64,000 nucleotides of DNA from Sva-07 sp963741755 (GTDB lineage: Bacteria > Actinomycetota > Acidimicrobiia > Acidimicrobiales > Ilumatobacteraceae). This document shows positions 1-10,739 of this stretch, piece after piece (positions within the stretch are counted from its first letter, which is position 1; each line of letters opens with the position of its first letter). The notes beneath the pieces are model-generated. The model was not told where the DNA came from. It did no database searches and saw nothing but the letters and a program-made list of their open reading frames with translations. The stretch lies in the NCBI GenBank assembly GCA_963741755.1, contig CAVUJG010000022.1:1-64000 (forward strand), given 5' to 3'. The position numbers were made by a program, and so were the translations under genes.

Positions 1-146
1 GTTCGCCGATCCGGGTCGCTGATCGCGAGGGGCACGTATGGAGTGAGGCCGATGTGGCTCATGGCACACCATTGTCGTCGCTCTTTCACACGTTGCGTGC
101 ACGCGGTAGCTTGCAATTCGTCATTCGAGCGGACAGGGGTTGACAA

Positions 147-3100
147 ATGAGTGGTGGCCGGAATTTCATCGCCGTGCTGTGCGGAGCCATGTTGATTGCA
201 ACCGTGCCGGTGCCGGCGGAGGCGACCACCACGACGTCACCCGCAACGCCGAAGAGCCGTTTCGTGTGCTACGAGTACGCGCAACCGTCCGACAAGAACC
301 CGGTGGCATTCCGCTTCGGGACGATCCCGAAGCCGGGAAGCACGATCATCCGAGTGGGAAAGATGACGCCGGGTTCGGTGCGGGTGCCGTTCGCTCCGAC
401 GAATCCGACGGAGACCTCCGAGTCCGCCCCCACCGATCTCACGACGTCCGCTGACTTCTCGCTGGCATCGGGCAGCGAAATCCGCTCCTACTCGCCACGC
501 TACGAGATCTCCACGCTGGGAGTGACGGGCAACATCGTGTGGAGCAACGGCGGCACTGCAACGGCCAGTACAACTGGCAGGTGAACAACTCCGGAAACAA
601 CCGGAGCAAGTGCCCCGATGCTCCTGTCGCACCCGCACCACCGCCCGTCCAGGGGACCTCGGTCTGCTACGAACCCGACGGGTTCCGCTTCGGCGTGCTG
701 CCGGCGACCGGCGGGACCGTCGGACCGGTCGGCGGGATGACGCCGGTCGAGCTCCCTCGCCCCTTCCTCCCTGTCGACGTGGCCACCGTCACCAACTCGA
801 CCCCGGTCGACTTCGCCGCGGTTGCCGCTCTGGAGCGCGGGTCGACCGATGGCACCCGCTACTGGTCGGCGGTGTATCCGACGACGTCGGTCGGCGCCAC
901 CTGGACCAACGGGACCACCATCGTGAGTGCATCCGGTACCGGCGATGCGTGCCGGAAGGTGCTCGACGGCGGCACCACCACGGTGTCCGATCCCAGTCCC
1001 GACGCCGCTGACGGCGTGAACATCAACGACATCCCGGCATCGGCGCTGCCCGCCGACGTGCTGTTCGCCTCGGCCGTGGGCGGCGATGCTGTCCGTGACG
1101 CCGGCAGAGCCCGCTTCATCGGCCGAGCCCGCTTCATCGCCAACGGCGACGATCCGGCCACCATCGGCCGAGCGCGCTTCATCGCCGATCTCATCGGCCG
1201 GGCTCGCTCCATCGACGACCCGAACCTGATCGGTCGAGCACGTTTCATCGACGCCGAAACCGTCAGCCGTGCCCGCTTCATCGGCGCCGAGACCATCGGT
1301 CGCGCCCGTTTCATCGCCGAAACAATCAGCCGAGCGCGCTCATCGGCGACGCAACGCTCACGGGCCGGGCCCGATTCATGGCGGCGTGCCACTGTCGTCG
1401 CTGCAGCCGCCCGCCGACTTCACGACGGATCCTGCGACGCAACTGACCTGGGACGACGTCCTCGTCGACACGGCGTTCGCCGGCGTGCCCACGAACAGCG
1501 TGCTGTTCTCGGACCTCGCTGCGCTCTGCGGATCGGCGGACGGGAGTGACCCGGCGTCGCTCGTGCCGTTCTGCGAGGCCTCGATCTTCGACCTCGACCT
1601 CGACAACCAGATCCTCGGCGAACTGAGCCTCTTCTCACTCCTGTTCGGCGAGACGACCTCGACGGGATCCCGCTGCCGGACGGCGCCACGTGGTGCACTG
1701 GGCCGGCGTCGGCGATCTGCACGGAACTCGGTGTCGGGGAGGACCAACTGACCGTGCTCGACCTCGATGTCGGCGGCGTCGACATCGGCTCACCATCGGA
1801 CGCGATCCTCGCATCCGACGTCACCTTCGCACCGGAGTCGTTCATCGGCGCGCTGCAGGCCGACCCGGAGGACACAACGGCGCCTTCGAACCGCTGCCCG
1901 GCGAATCGGTCGAGGACTACGTGTTGACCCTGCTCAACCCGGATGCGTTCCCGTGGTCGCAGATCGACGTCCGCGGCCTCGACCTGTTCCGGTTCGCCCA
2001 CGGAGAGGCGACGTCGGTGTCGACGTCGTGGACGAGCAACGGTGACTCCTCCGACACCACGGTCACGCTCGCACTGCCGGCCGGTTTCGAGATCGACACA
2101 CCGACGGCAACGGTCACCGTCGACGGCGTGCCGCAGACCGTGCAGCCGACGGCGGTCGACGACGCTGCGCGCACGATCACGTTCGCCGGGCCGTTCAGTG
2201 CCTTCGGCGCGACCTCGACATTCGCCGCACAGATCGTTCCGGTCGGTGTCGTTGCGCCCACGGGCACCGGCACCGTCGTGGTGGCGTCCAACGGCGTCAA
2301 CCTCGCTCCATCGAGCTTCGCTGTCGCTGCGGCTCCGGCGGTTCCGGGCCCGCTCAAGCTGGACACCCTCTACCTGCAGGACGCCATCGACCTCCAACTC
2401 GACGACGCTCGACGCCTCACCTCGTCGTACGAATTCGACCTGTCAAGCGGCTTTCCGACCGGCAGTCGATTCTCGGTGTCGGTGTTCGACATCGACCCCA
2501 CGGGCGACCTCGACCTGAGTCTCTTCGCCGACGTGCCCGGCGCGCTGCCGGAGAGCGACCTGACCTTCGCCGAGCAGGCCGAGGTCGCCGGCCGGGCGCG
2601 GTTCATCGGCCAGGCCCGGAACATCGGCCAGGTCCAACCGCTCGACGTGGACACCGCCGGCCGCGCCCGGTTCATCGATGCCGACGGTGCCGCGACGTCC
2701 ACGCAGGAAGCAGCGCCCGAGTCTCGCGAAGACCCCGATCACCGAGTCGCCATTCGGCCCCCTCGCCGCCATCTCGTCCAATCGGGACAGCGATCCCGAG
2801 TACGTCGAGGCGATCGTCAACCAGGCGAAGAAGTTCCAGGCAGCGTCGCCGGCTACAACGCCGAACCCGCCGGTGGCGTGCTCCTCGCGCGTGCTCAGGC
2901 TGCACCCCGGAGAAACCGAGTGCGGCGTACTCGGGCGCGGGGCTGAACGCCACGATCACCCCTAGCGCCACACCAGCAGAACCCGCGACGCTGATCCTGG
3001 TCAACCCGGCGGGCCCGACCCCGGCGAACCTCGGGGCCTTCGCCTCGAATCCCAAGGTGAACGGCCTGATCGCATCGGTCGTGCCGAACGTCGACTGGCG

Positions 3101-6100
3101 AACGGGATCGACGTCGCCGATCGTCGCCAACGCCGTCGTTGCCGACATCGCCGCCTTCGTGCGGGCCCAGTTGGACGCGAATCCCACGCTCGCCAATGTC
3201 GTGATCGTGGGCGACCACTCGGCGCTGCCTCATGCGGCTATCCCCGAAACCGTCGACATCGGCAAGGAGTACACCTACGCCAACGAGGTCGGCGGCGACA
3301 ATGGCACGGTTGCTGCGCTCAGCGCCGGCTACCTCTTCTCCGATGCCACCTACGGCGATCTCGACCCGGTGCTCTACGCGGGGCAGCCGGTCTACATCGA
3401 AGACCTCGGAACGTCCCGCCTCGTCGAGACGGCTGCGCAGATCGAGGCCCAACTCGCCCGCTTCCTCGACCCGAACGGCGATGGATCGTCCACGGACGCC
3501 GGCGTCCTCGACCCCGACACTGCGCTGATCGCCGGGTACGACTTCCTCGTCGACAACGCCGAGGCGATCGACGCCGAACTGTCCGGCACCGAGAACGAGA
3601 CGCTAATCTCGAGACCTGGACCGCCGGTGACCTCACGAGGGCTCTGGCCAAGCAGCCCGACCTGGTGTCGGTGAACGCACACGCCGATCACTCGCGGTTC
3701 CTCACCGCTGCGGGCGACCTCGCCTACCGCGAGGGTGGCACCCCCGATCCGGGCGAATCGGTCGACGTGACCGTCGCCGGCCAGATCCCGACGCCGAAGC
3801 CGGGCAGTTTCCACTTCACCGTGGGTTGCCACGCCGGACTCAGCGTGCCCGACTGGATCGATGGCGGCGCTGCCGATCGTCCTGGTGACTGGCCCGATTC
3901 CTCGGCAAGGATCAGGTGATCTATCTCGCGAACACCGGCTACGGCTACGGCGACAGCGAAGAGGTCGCCTACTCCGAGGCGCTGTTCACCTACGTCGCCG
4001 ATGCCATCGGTCGCGGCGACGTCACGATCGGCGAAGCGGTCATCAGGCCAAGGCCAAGTTTCGTGGGCCGGCTCAACGAACGCGATCTCGTATGACTTCA
4101 AGGCGGTCCAGCAGCCCGTGCTGTATGGCCTGCCGATGTGGAGGTGCCCGCCCAGGCGGATGTCGCCCGGCCGGCATCGCCGGGCGCACCCCAGATCCCC
4201 GCCGCCGATCTGGTGCCTGCCGGGCGGGACTCCCGCCAACGCACCGATCAGCGAGACCTATCGTGGCGGACCTACGGGCCCGGCGACGGCCCGGATTCCG
4301 GTGCCTTCCGTTCGATCGTCGGCGACGTCGAAGTGAAGAACGGCTATCCGGTCGTCGCCGGACGACGTCGACGTCACCGCACCCGATCCGGAGGCCCTCG
4401 TCGCTCGCGGCGCGATCATCGAGCGCCTCGAAGGCGTCGACGTGTCCGGCGCCAATGTGTCGTTCGCCTCCATCGACATCGGCGACGCAGCCGATGACCC
4501 GGTCAACATCCCCGACACCGTCTTCTACCCGACGGCATCCAGGCCGTCACCTCGGTGGCAGGGTCCGTGGTGACCAATGACGCACCGCAGGACCGGGTCG
4601 TGCTCTACCCGGCCCAGTACAGCCGGTCCGACGGTGGCGACGGCCGAGTGACGCTGTTCGACCGGATGGACGAACGGTGTACTACGCCCCGATCGTCGAC
4701 GGTGTGCTCGAGGACACCCGAGCGCCCGAGATCGTGCAGAGCACCGCCAGCCCGGTGCCCGGGGCTGTGTTGTTCCGGGTGATCACCGATGCCGACGACG
4801 TCGTCCCGGCGTCGTCCGTATCTCGACGGGACCGAGTGGCGCAAGGTCGAGTTGGAGAAGTCGGCGCTCGACCCACGCGAGTGGATCGGCCAACTCGCGA
4901 ACCCGCTCACCTCTGACGGCAGCTACGACATCGCCCTGCTCGACAGCGGCGCCAACGTCGGCACCAGCCGGTTCAAGGGAACCGGCTACGTCGCCCAAGT
5001 CGGCAGCCTGCCCCCACCGCAACTGTCATCGCACGCACCGAGCCCCCCGCACCGGAAGCGCCGGTCACCGTGGTCGACGACGAGTGGACGGCCGATCCCG
5101 TCGAGGTGAACCTCGTCGGTCAGCCCGAAGCGACGACCGGTTGGGACGTGAAGGTCGAGCAACTGACCTCGTCGTCCCCGGAGACGTTCACGCCGATCGA
5201 CGCCGGCGTCGACGGCACCACGGTGAATCTGTCCAGCGACGGCGTCTTCCGTGTCACCTACACCCGCGGCGACGATGCCGTTCTGATCCGCACGATCCGC
5301 ATCGACGCGACGGCGCCGACCGTCACGTTCGCCGATGTGCAGGTCGTGTTCCCCGGCGAGCCGGTGCAGCCGGCATCGCCGGTGTGCACCGACGTCCCGG
5401 CTCCAGGGGCGGTCGAATCCTCGGGTCTGGCCGGCGACTGCGTGATCACGTCCGCACCTGGCGAGGCGACCACGGCGATCGCCACAGACGCCGTCGGCAA
5501 CACCAGCGAACCGCAGACCCAGACGCTGGTGACGGTGTCCGGCGACGGCTATTCGGTCACCAGCGAGTGGTTCAACGGCGGCACCGCGGCGCCGGTGGTG
5601 ATCGTCACCACCACGGGGTCCGACCCGGTCGTCACCACGGTGAACGGCACCCCGATCACCGGCCCGATCACCGGCGACGGGATCTTCACGGTCGACGTCG
5701 AGCTGGACGGTGTGTCGCTGATCGAGCCGTTCGAGATCAAGATCGACGGCACCGATCCCGTGATCGGCACGGCCGGACTGGCACTGTCGTTCACCGTCGG
5801 TCAGACCCCCGGTCTCGTGTCATGCGCCGCCACCGATGCGACGTCCGGTCTCGCCGGAACCTGCCAGGTGACCACGACCATCGACACCTCGACGGCAACC
5901 ACCGGCCCGGTCCCGATCATCGCCCGGGCGGTCGACGTGGCGGGCAACGCCACGACCGCGCAGATCGGTACCTACACGGTCACTGCTGCCTACGTTGCAA
6001 GCGGGTACTTCCCCGGCCGACCGCCGACGACCTACACGAAGCCGTGGTGGAACAAGAACCCGACCGTGCCGATCAAGCCGGGTCTGTCGACGTACCCGAG

Positions 6101-6392
6101 CAGCGTCACCGGCTCCGCGCCGAACACCGACGTCGTGCGGATCACCGTCACGGGGTTGAACAGCGCAAACTCGACGACCTTCTGCAACAGCAGTGATGCC
6201 GGTGCAGGAACGTGGACGGGCAGCCGGTCGGTCAAGTCGGCCACCTTCGTCCAGTCGGGCATCCGCTACTACGAGGTGTCCTGGCCGGTCAAGACGTTCG
6301 AGTCGGGCTGCTACCGGGTGCAATCGCAGGTGGTGACCGCTGGGGGTGCGCCGCTGAGCAACATCGTGACCACGTACATCCGAATCACCTGA
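147..6392 (+). CDS. Giant secreted protein with GRARFI repeats and a gingipain-like (C25) domain, frame-broken
   Basis: Reads as one gene of about 2,080 codons. It opens with a Sec signal peptide ending near VPVPAEA, then two related Cys-containing repeats of about 120 residues (CYEYAQP..., CYEPDGFRFG...), a GRARFI repeat tract (nt 1103-1380, again 2590-2676), and a domain at nt 2985-4150. That domain resembles peptidase C25: IVGDHSALP, SDATYGDLD, GYDFL, a His in VNAHADH, a Cys in TVGCHAG and a final QQPVLYGLP stretch. The C-terminal 440 residues are Ig-like, beta-rich and Cys-containing. The ATG follows CAGGGG. About 20 single-base frame breaks (near 560, 1342, 1379, 1652, 1873, 2725, 2890, 3607, 3900, 4048-4085, 4135, 4215, 4270, 4355, 4536, 4675, 4805, 5007) net to zero mod 3, and all sit at wobble positions. 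The C25 assignment is by motif only, and activity is unproven. Confidence 0.65.
1103..1380 (+). repeat. GRARFI peptide repeat tract, main block
   Basis: Nine imperfect copies of a hexapeptide close to [G/S]RARFI occur in about 93 codons, separated by 0-8 variable residues (for example ANGDDPATI, DDPNLI, DAETV). Variants include GRARSI, SRARFI and GRARFM. Two frame breaks near 1342 and 1379 fall inside the tract. Three further copies (GRARFI, GQARNI, GRARFI) lie at 2590-2676. The alternating Arg/Phe/Ile pattern is unlike a collagen or pentapeptide repeat. I do not recognise the family. Confidence 0.75.
2590..2676 (+). repeat. GRARFI peptide repeat tract, second block
   Basis: Three more copies of the hexapeptide (GRARFI, GQARNI, GRARFI) about 400 codons downstream of the first block, just before the gingipain-like domain. 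The DNA copies differ mostly at wobble positions, so the peptide rather than the DNA appears conserved. Confidence 0.7.
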
Positions 6393-6475
6393 TCGCTCCG
6401 CGCTTCAGCGGAGCCGAGGCCACGGCGCACAGCACGGACGGACGCGAGGAGACGGTGATCGGGGCCCCATCGGAT

Positions 6476-6919
6476 TCACAGTGAGCACGCGAGTTCCAAC
6501 GGCGCGTAACCTGCACCGATGACCGACCTGCTGATCGAATCGACCGCACTCGAGGACCGGCTGCGATCCGTGTTGCCGAGGTCGGCGTACTCGTCGAGGC
6601 GGGTGATCCGGCCGTCGTCGTCGAAGCGCAGCACGACGCAGACGTCGGTCGACGCCGACTTGCCGTCGGGTCGGGTCAACGTCACCACGTGCTGCTCGAC
6701 GACGAATCCGTCGCCGACCGAGCGGCGCACGTCGGAGTACTTCACGGCGACCCCGTCGTTCTTGAGACCCTGAACGAATGCCATCAACCCGTCGACGTCG
6801 TGCTCGGGGTTGCCGTTCTGTTTCATCTTGGCGTCGGGGGCGAGCAGCGCCTCCAACCCGTCGAATTCCTGCGACTCGAAGATGGCGAACAGCTGGCCAG
6901 AGCGTTCTGCGAGGTCCAT
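6476..6919 (-). CDS. SnoaL-like (NTF2-fold) protein
   Basis: A 147-residue protein starting MDLAERSGQLFAIFESQEF. Its N-terminal helix, the segment around ALLAPDAKMKQNG, the TLTRPDGKSASTDVCVVLRF strands and the ITRLDEYADL ending are typical of SnoaL/ketosteroid-isomerase-like proteins, whose small alpha+beta fold serves many unrelated reactions; no substrate can be named. The family normally ends soon after DEYADL. Here about 38 extra residues follow, and they are read antisense across a duplicated copy of the 5' end of the downstream tldD-like gene (6504-6577). The tail is therefore probably acquired. It is divergent from the TldD-TldE gene, 48 bp away. Confidence 0.7.
   Translation of the reverse strand: MDLAERSGQLFAIFESQEFDGLEALLAPDAKMKQNGNPEHDVDGLMAFVQGLKNDGVAVKYSDVRRSVGDGFVVEQHVVTLTRPDGKSASTDVCVVLRFDDDGRITRLDEYADLGNTDRSRSSSAVDSISRSVIGAGYAPLELACSL
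6504..6577 (+). repeat. Diverged duplicate of the tldD-like gene start
   Basis: This segment repeats 6953-7026 in direct orientation, 449 bp upstream. It includes the leader (cgtaacctgcaccg versus cgtagcctgcagcg) and the first 20 or so codons (MTDLLIESTALEDRLR versus MTDLLIESTVLEDRLR). Most differences are synonymous, so the copy diverged while still coding, then was truncated. It has no downstream continuation. It may come from recombination with a related strain or from a chimeric assembly. Confidence 0.75.
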
Positions 6920-6967
6920 ACCCCGAACAGTATTCGCACCATGCCCGCTGTCACGTAGCCTGCAGCG

Positions 6968-9794
6968 ATGACCGATCTCCTGATCGAATCGACCGTCCTC
7001 GAGGATCGCCTCCGGGCCGCCCTCCCGAACGATGTCGACTACGCATCGGCCCGACTCGTCGACGAGCGCGTCCGAGCATCTGAGCGTCCGGCGCAACCAG
7101 TTGGAGCCGATGCTCACCGAGTTCGACACCGGCGTGATGATCACGATCTGGAACGACGGCGGGCTCGGCTACGCCGCCACGACCGACCTCAGCGAGTCCG
7201 GTCTGGCCACCGCCGTCGATCGTGCCCGCTACTGGGCCACGGTCACCGCCGGGGCGATGGTCACCACCGCAGCGCCGACCAGCCACGCCGTGGGCACCTA
7301 CGTCTCGCCGGTCGAGGTCACGTGGGACACACTTCCGCTGAACGACCGGCTCGAACTGCTCCAGCAGCAGTCGCGCCTGCTCGGCATCGACGACCGCATC
7401 GTCAACTGGAGCGCGTCGCTCGTGCGCCGCGACGTCGACCAGCTGCTACTGACCGCGAGCCGCAACGGCGATGCCGGACGCGTCGAGCAACGCTTCCGCT
7501 TCGTCTATCCCAGCCTCGCCGCCACCGCGAACGAGGGCAGCAACACCCAGACCCGCACGTTCGGCCGCAACGCCTTCTGCGGCCAGGGCGGCGCCGAAGT
7601 GCTCGGCCGCTACGGCTTCGGCGACGCCGCCAGCCAGATCGCCGAGCAGGCGCTCGAACTCCTCAGCGCCCCCAACTGTCCGACCGGCGTGATGGATGCC
7701 CTGCTCGCCCCTGACCAGATGATCCTGCAGATCCACGAGTCGATCGGGCATCCGCTCGAACTCGACCGGATCCTCGGCGACGAGCGCAACTACGCCGGCA
7801 CGAGCTTCGTCACCCCCGACATGTTCGGCACCTACCAGTACGGCTCCGAGCTGCTGAACGTCACCTTCGATCCCACCGTGCCCGGCCAGCTCGCCTCGTA
7901 CGGCTTCGACGACGACGGCACGCCCGCCGAGCGTCAGCACCTGATCGAGAACGGCATCTTGGTGCGCGGCCTCGGCGGCGCCGTGTCGCAGGAACGCAGT
8001 GGCCTGCCCGGCGTGGCGAACTCGCGGGCACAGAACTGGAACCGCCCGCCGATCGATCGGATGGCGAACCTCAACGTCGAGCCCGGCGAGTCGACGGTCG
8101 CCGAACTGATCGCGTCGATCGAGCACGGCGTCTACCTCCACACCAACAACTCGTGGTCGATCGACGACAGCCGCAACAAGTTCCAGTTCGGCTGCGAGTA
8201 CGGCCAACTCATCGAAGACGGCGAGATCGTGGGCGCCGTACGCAACCCTGGCTACCGCGGCATCTCGTCGACGTTCTGGCGCAGCCTCACCGGCGTGGCC
8301 GACCGCGACAGCTTCACGGTGATGGGCACCCCGAACTGCGGCAAGGGCGAACTCAACCAGGTGATCGGCACCGGGCACGCTTCGCCCGCCTGCCGATTCT
8401 CGAACATCGAGGTCTTCGGAGGCGAGCAGTGCAGCGTGGTTCCCGGAGGCCCGGGCTCGGGGAACCAGGACCAGACGTACTTCGACGAATTGATCACCGC
8501 TGCCACGGGCACGCTGGTCGGCGACGAGGTGCTGCTCGCCAACATTTCGGGTGAGCGAACCGACTTCATCCGGCTCAACAACTCCGACGTCCGCCAGGCC
8601 GGCTCGATCGACCAGCAGTCGCTCAGTGTCGACCTCGTCGAGGGTCAGCGCCACACGGGCGGCAGCATCCGACTGTCGGGCGATCGCAGCGTCGACGACG
8701 CCCGACTCGCCGCGCTGCTCGGCCAGCTGCGCGACCAGCGGGCGTTCGTCGCCGACGATCCGTTCCTGCTCTACAACACCGAGCCCACGTCCACCGAGCG
8801 GATCGAGCGCGGCTCGATTCCCGAACCCGACGCCGCGCTCGGGGAGATCCGTTCGGCGGGCAAGGGCCGAGACCTCGTCGGGATCTATGCGTCGGGTGAC
8901 ACGTTCCAGGGCTTCGCCAACAGCCTCGGGCAGCGCAACTGGTTCGAGTCGTCGACGTTCAATCTCGACTGGTGCTTCTACCTGCGCGCCGACAAGGCGG
9001 CCAAGAACCTGTACGCCGGGTTCGACTGGGACGACGACGCATTCGCCGCCAAGGTCGACTGGTCCGCCCGCCAGGTCAAGGCGCTCGAGCGCGAGCCGAT
9101 CAGCCTGTCGCCAGGCGAGTACCGCACGTACCTGGCGCCGCGGGCACTCGAAGAGCTGATGCAGTTGCTGTCGTACTCCGGCGCCTTCGGCATTCGCGCT
9201 CACGAGACCAAGCAGACACCATTGCTCAAGATGCTGGTCGAGGGAACGACGCTGTCGCCGCTCGTCAACATCAGCGAGGACACCGCTCACGGTGTCGCCC
9301 CGAACTTCCAGTCGGCCGGCTTCCTGCGGCCCGACGAGGTCCCCCTGATCATCGAGGGCGCCTACGCCGAGACGCTCGTGTCGCCGCGCTCGTCCCAAGA
9401 GTTCGGCGTGCCGACCAACGGTGCCGTCGGCTACGAGTACCCGCAGTCGCTGGCCATCACGCCCGGCACGATCCCGACCGACTCGGTCGGCGAGGCGCTC
9501 GGGAGCGGTCTCTTCGTCGGCAATCTCTGGTACACGAACTTTTCCGACCAGGCGGCCTGTCGAACGACGGGCATGACCCGATTCGCCACGTTCTGGATGG
9601 ACGACGGTGAGATCGTGGCCCCCGTGAACGTTCTCCGTTTCGACGACACCGCCTACCACCTCCTCGGCGACCAACTCGAGGGGCTGACCGACACCGCCGA
9701 AGTTCTCCTCGACACCTCGACCTACGAACGCCGTTCCACCGACAGCGCCCGCCTGCCCGGCGCACTCGTCGGGGCCATGCGTTTCGTGCTCTGA
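6968..9794 (+). CDS. Fused TldD-TldE (PmbA) family protein
   Basis: About 942 codons encode two consecutive TldD/PmbA-type halves. Residues 1 to about 485 are TldD-like and contain the zinc-binding pattern HESIGH (HExxxH), ending with GTGHASPACRFSNIEVFGG. Residues from about 500 on are TldE/PmbA-like, ending in TDTAEVLLDTSTYERRS. In E. coli TldD and TldE are separate subunits of a metalloprotease acting on peptides such as microcin B17 and CcdA; a fusion implies fixed 1:1 assembly (inference). The linker around residue 490 (SVVPGGPGSGN) is encoded by a palindromic element. One extra base near 7075 (CG-C-G) shifts the frame between LVDER and SEHLSVRRN. Start chosen at the ATG giving MTDLLIES. 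Confidence 0.8.
8435..8466 (+). repeat. Family C palindromic element inside the tldD-tldE linker
   Basis: The sequence gtggttcccggaggcccggg followed by ctcggggaacc matches the right arm of the inverted repeat at 35567-35597 at nearly every base. It is itself bounded by GGTTCCC/GGGAACC. It is read in frame as VVPGGPGSGN, exactly between the two halves of the fusion protein. Confidence 0.7.
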
Positions 9795-9842
9795 CCGATC
9801 GGGCCGTTGGGGTCTCGCTGTGGCAGCGGTACGGTCGAGAGT

Positions 9843-10097
9843 ATGAAGAAACTTCTGCTCATCATCGCCATCATCGGTGCGGCCGCTGCCGCTGCCGCCG
9901 CGTTCCGTCGTGACGACGTGAAGGCCGGTGCCAAGAAGGCCACGTCGCAGGCGACCTCCATGGCACAACAGGCCAAGGACAAGGTGCAGCCGAGCGTCGA
10001 CACGGCGACCGACAGCGTCAAGGATGCCGCAGAGGACGCCACTGACGCTGCCGACAAGGCCGCCGACGCCGTTGCCGACGCCGCCTCCACCAACTGA
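9843..10097 (+). CDS. Small membrane-anchored Ala/Lys/Asp-rich protein
   Basis: An 84-residue protein: MKKLLLIIAIIGAAAAAAAA forms a single N-terminal hydrophobic segment, followed by a hydrophilic helix-prone repeat rich in Ala, Lys and Asp (KKATSQATSMAQQAKDKV, DSVKDAAEDATDAADKAADA). This pattern recalls LEA-like or YtxH-like stress proteins, but similarity rests on composition only. The first possible ATG at 9807 adds 12 residues; I prefer 9843 because it starts with the MKK signal. Probably attached to the membrane with the tail facing cytoplasm or periplasm; orientation is not decidable. Confidence 0.7.
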   Translation: MKKLLLIIAIIGAAAAAAAAFRRDDVKAGAKKATSQATSMAQQAKDKVQPSVDTATDSVKDAAEDATDAADKAADAVADAASTN

Positions 10098-10121
10098 TCA
10101 CCCCTGCGCCATGATGGGCGC

Positions 10122-10739
10122 ATGACAATCCACTTGGTCGGTGCGGGACTCGGCCGTACCGGCACGATGTCGCTCAAGTTGGCTCTCGAACGACTCCTCG
10201 GTGGCACCTGCCACCACATGATGGAGGTCTTCGGGCACCCCGAGGAGGTGCCCGTCTGGCACGCTGCGATGCTGGGTGAACCGGTCGACTTCCCCAGCTT
10301 GCTCGCCGGCTACTCGGCGATCGTCGACTATCCGGGAGCCGCAGTCTGGCGAGAACTGGCGGACGCCTTCCCCGACGCTCCCGTGCTGTTGTCGACCCGG
10401 TCCTCCGCCGACGAGTGGTGGCAGAGCGCAAGCAACACGATCCTCGTCCGCCGCCCTGGGGAGACCCCCGACGACGGACGCCGGATGATCGATGCGCTGT
10501 TCGCGCGCAGCCTCGGTGGCGACGTGACCGATCGCGACGCTGTCATCGCTGCCTACGACGCTCACAATGCGGCGGTGCGCAGCGAGGTTCCACCCGAGCG
10601 TCTCTTCGAGTACCAGCCCGGCGACGGCTGGGCGCCCCTGTGCGCTGCGCTGGGTCTGGCCGAGCCCGACGAGCCGTTCCCGCACACGAACACCCGCGAG
10701 CAATTCCGCGAGCGTGCCGGGCTCGACGATCCCGCCTGA
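10122..10739 (+). CDS. Sulfotransferase family protein
   Basis: A 205-residue protein with an N-terminal P-loop-like 5'-PSB binding segment, GAGLGRTGTMSLKLALERL, matching the bacterial sulfotransferase family that transfers sulfate from PAPS. The second half includes STRSSADEWWQS, typical of the 3'-phosphate-binding strand-helix, and the tail has PHTNTREQFRER. The acceptor is unknown. The stop overlaps the start of the next gene (TGATG), so the two are probably co-transcribed and may act on the same metabolite (inference). Confidence 0.8.
   Translation: MTIHLVGAGLGRTGTMSLKLALERLLGGTCHHMMEVFGHPEEVPVWHAAMLGEPVDFPSLLAGYSAIVDYPGAAVWRELADAFPDAPVLLSTRSSADEWWQSASNTILVRRPGETPDDGRRMIDALFARSLGGDVTDRDAVIAAYDAHNAAVRSEVPPERLFEYQPGDGWAPLCAALGLAEPDEPFPHTNTREQFRERAGLDDPA

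Noticed and set aside
147..5070. Many small genes replacing the giant secreted protein
   Set aside because: The short open frames read each other's shadows. Correcting single wobble-position bases joins the segments into one continuous protein with consistent composition and a single stop.
7446..9968. A long open frame antisense to the TldD-TldE gene
   Set aside because: High GC content keeps antisense frames open; this one has no domain pattern, and its composition is a mirror of the sense gene.
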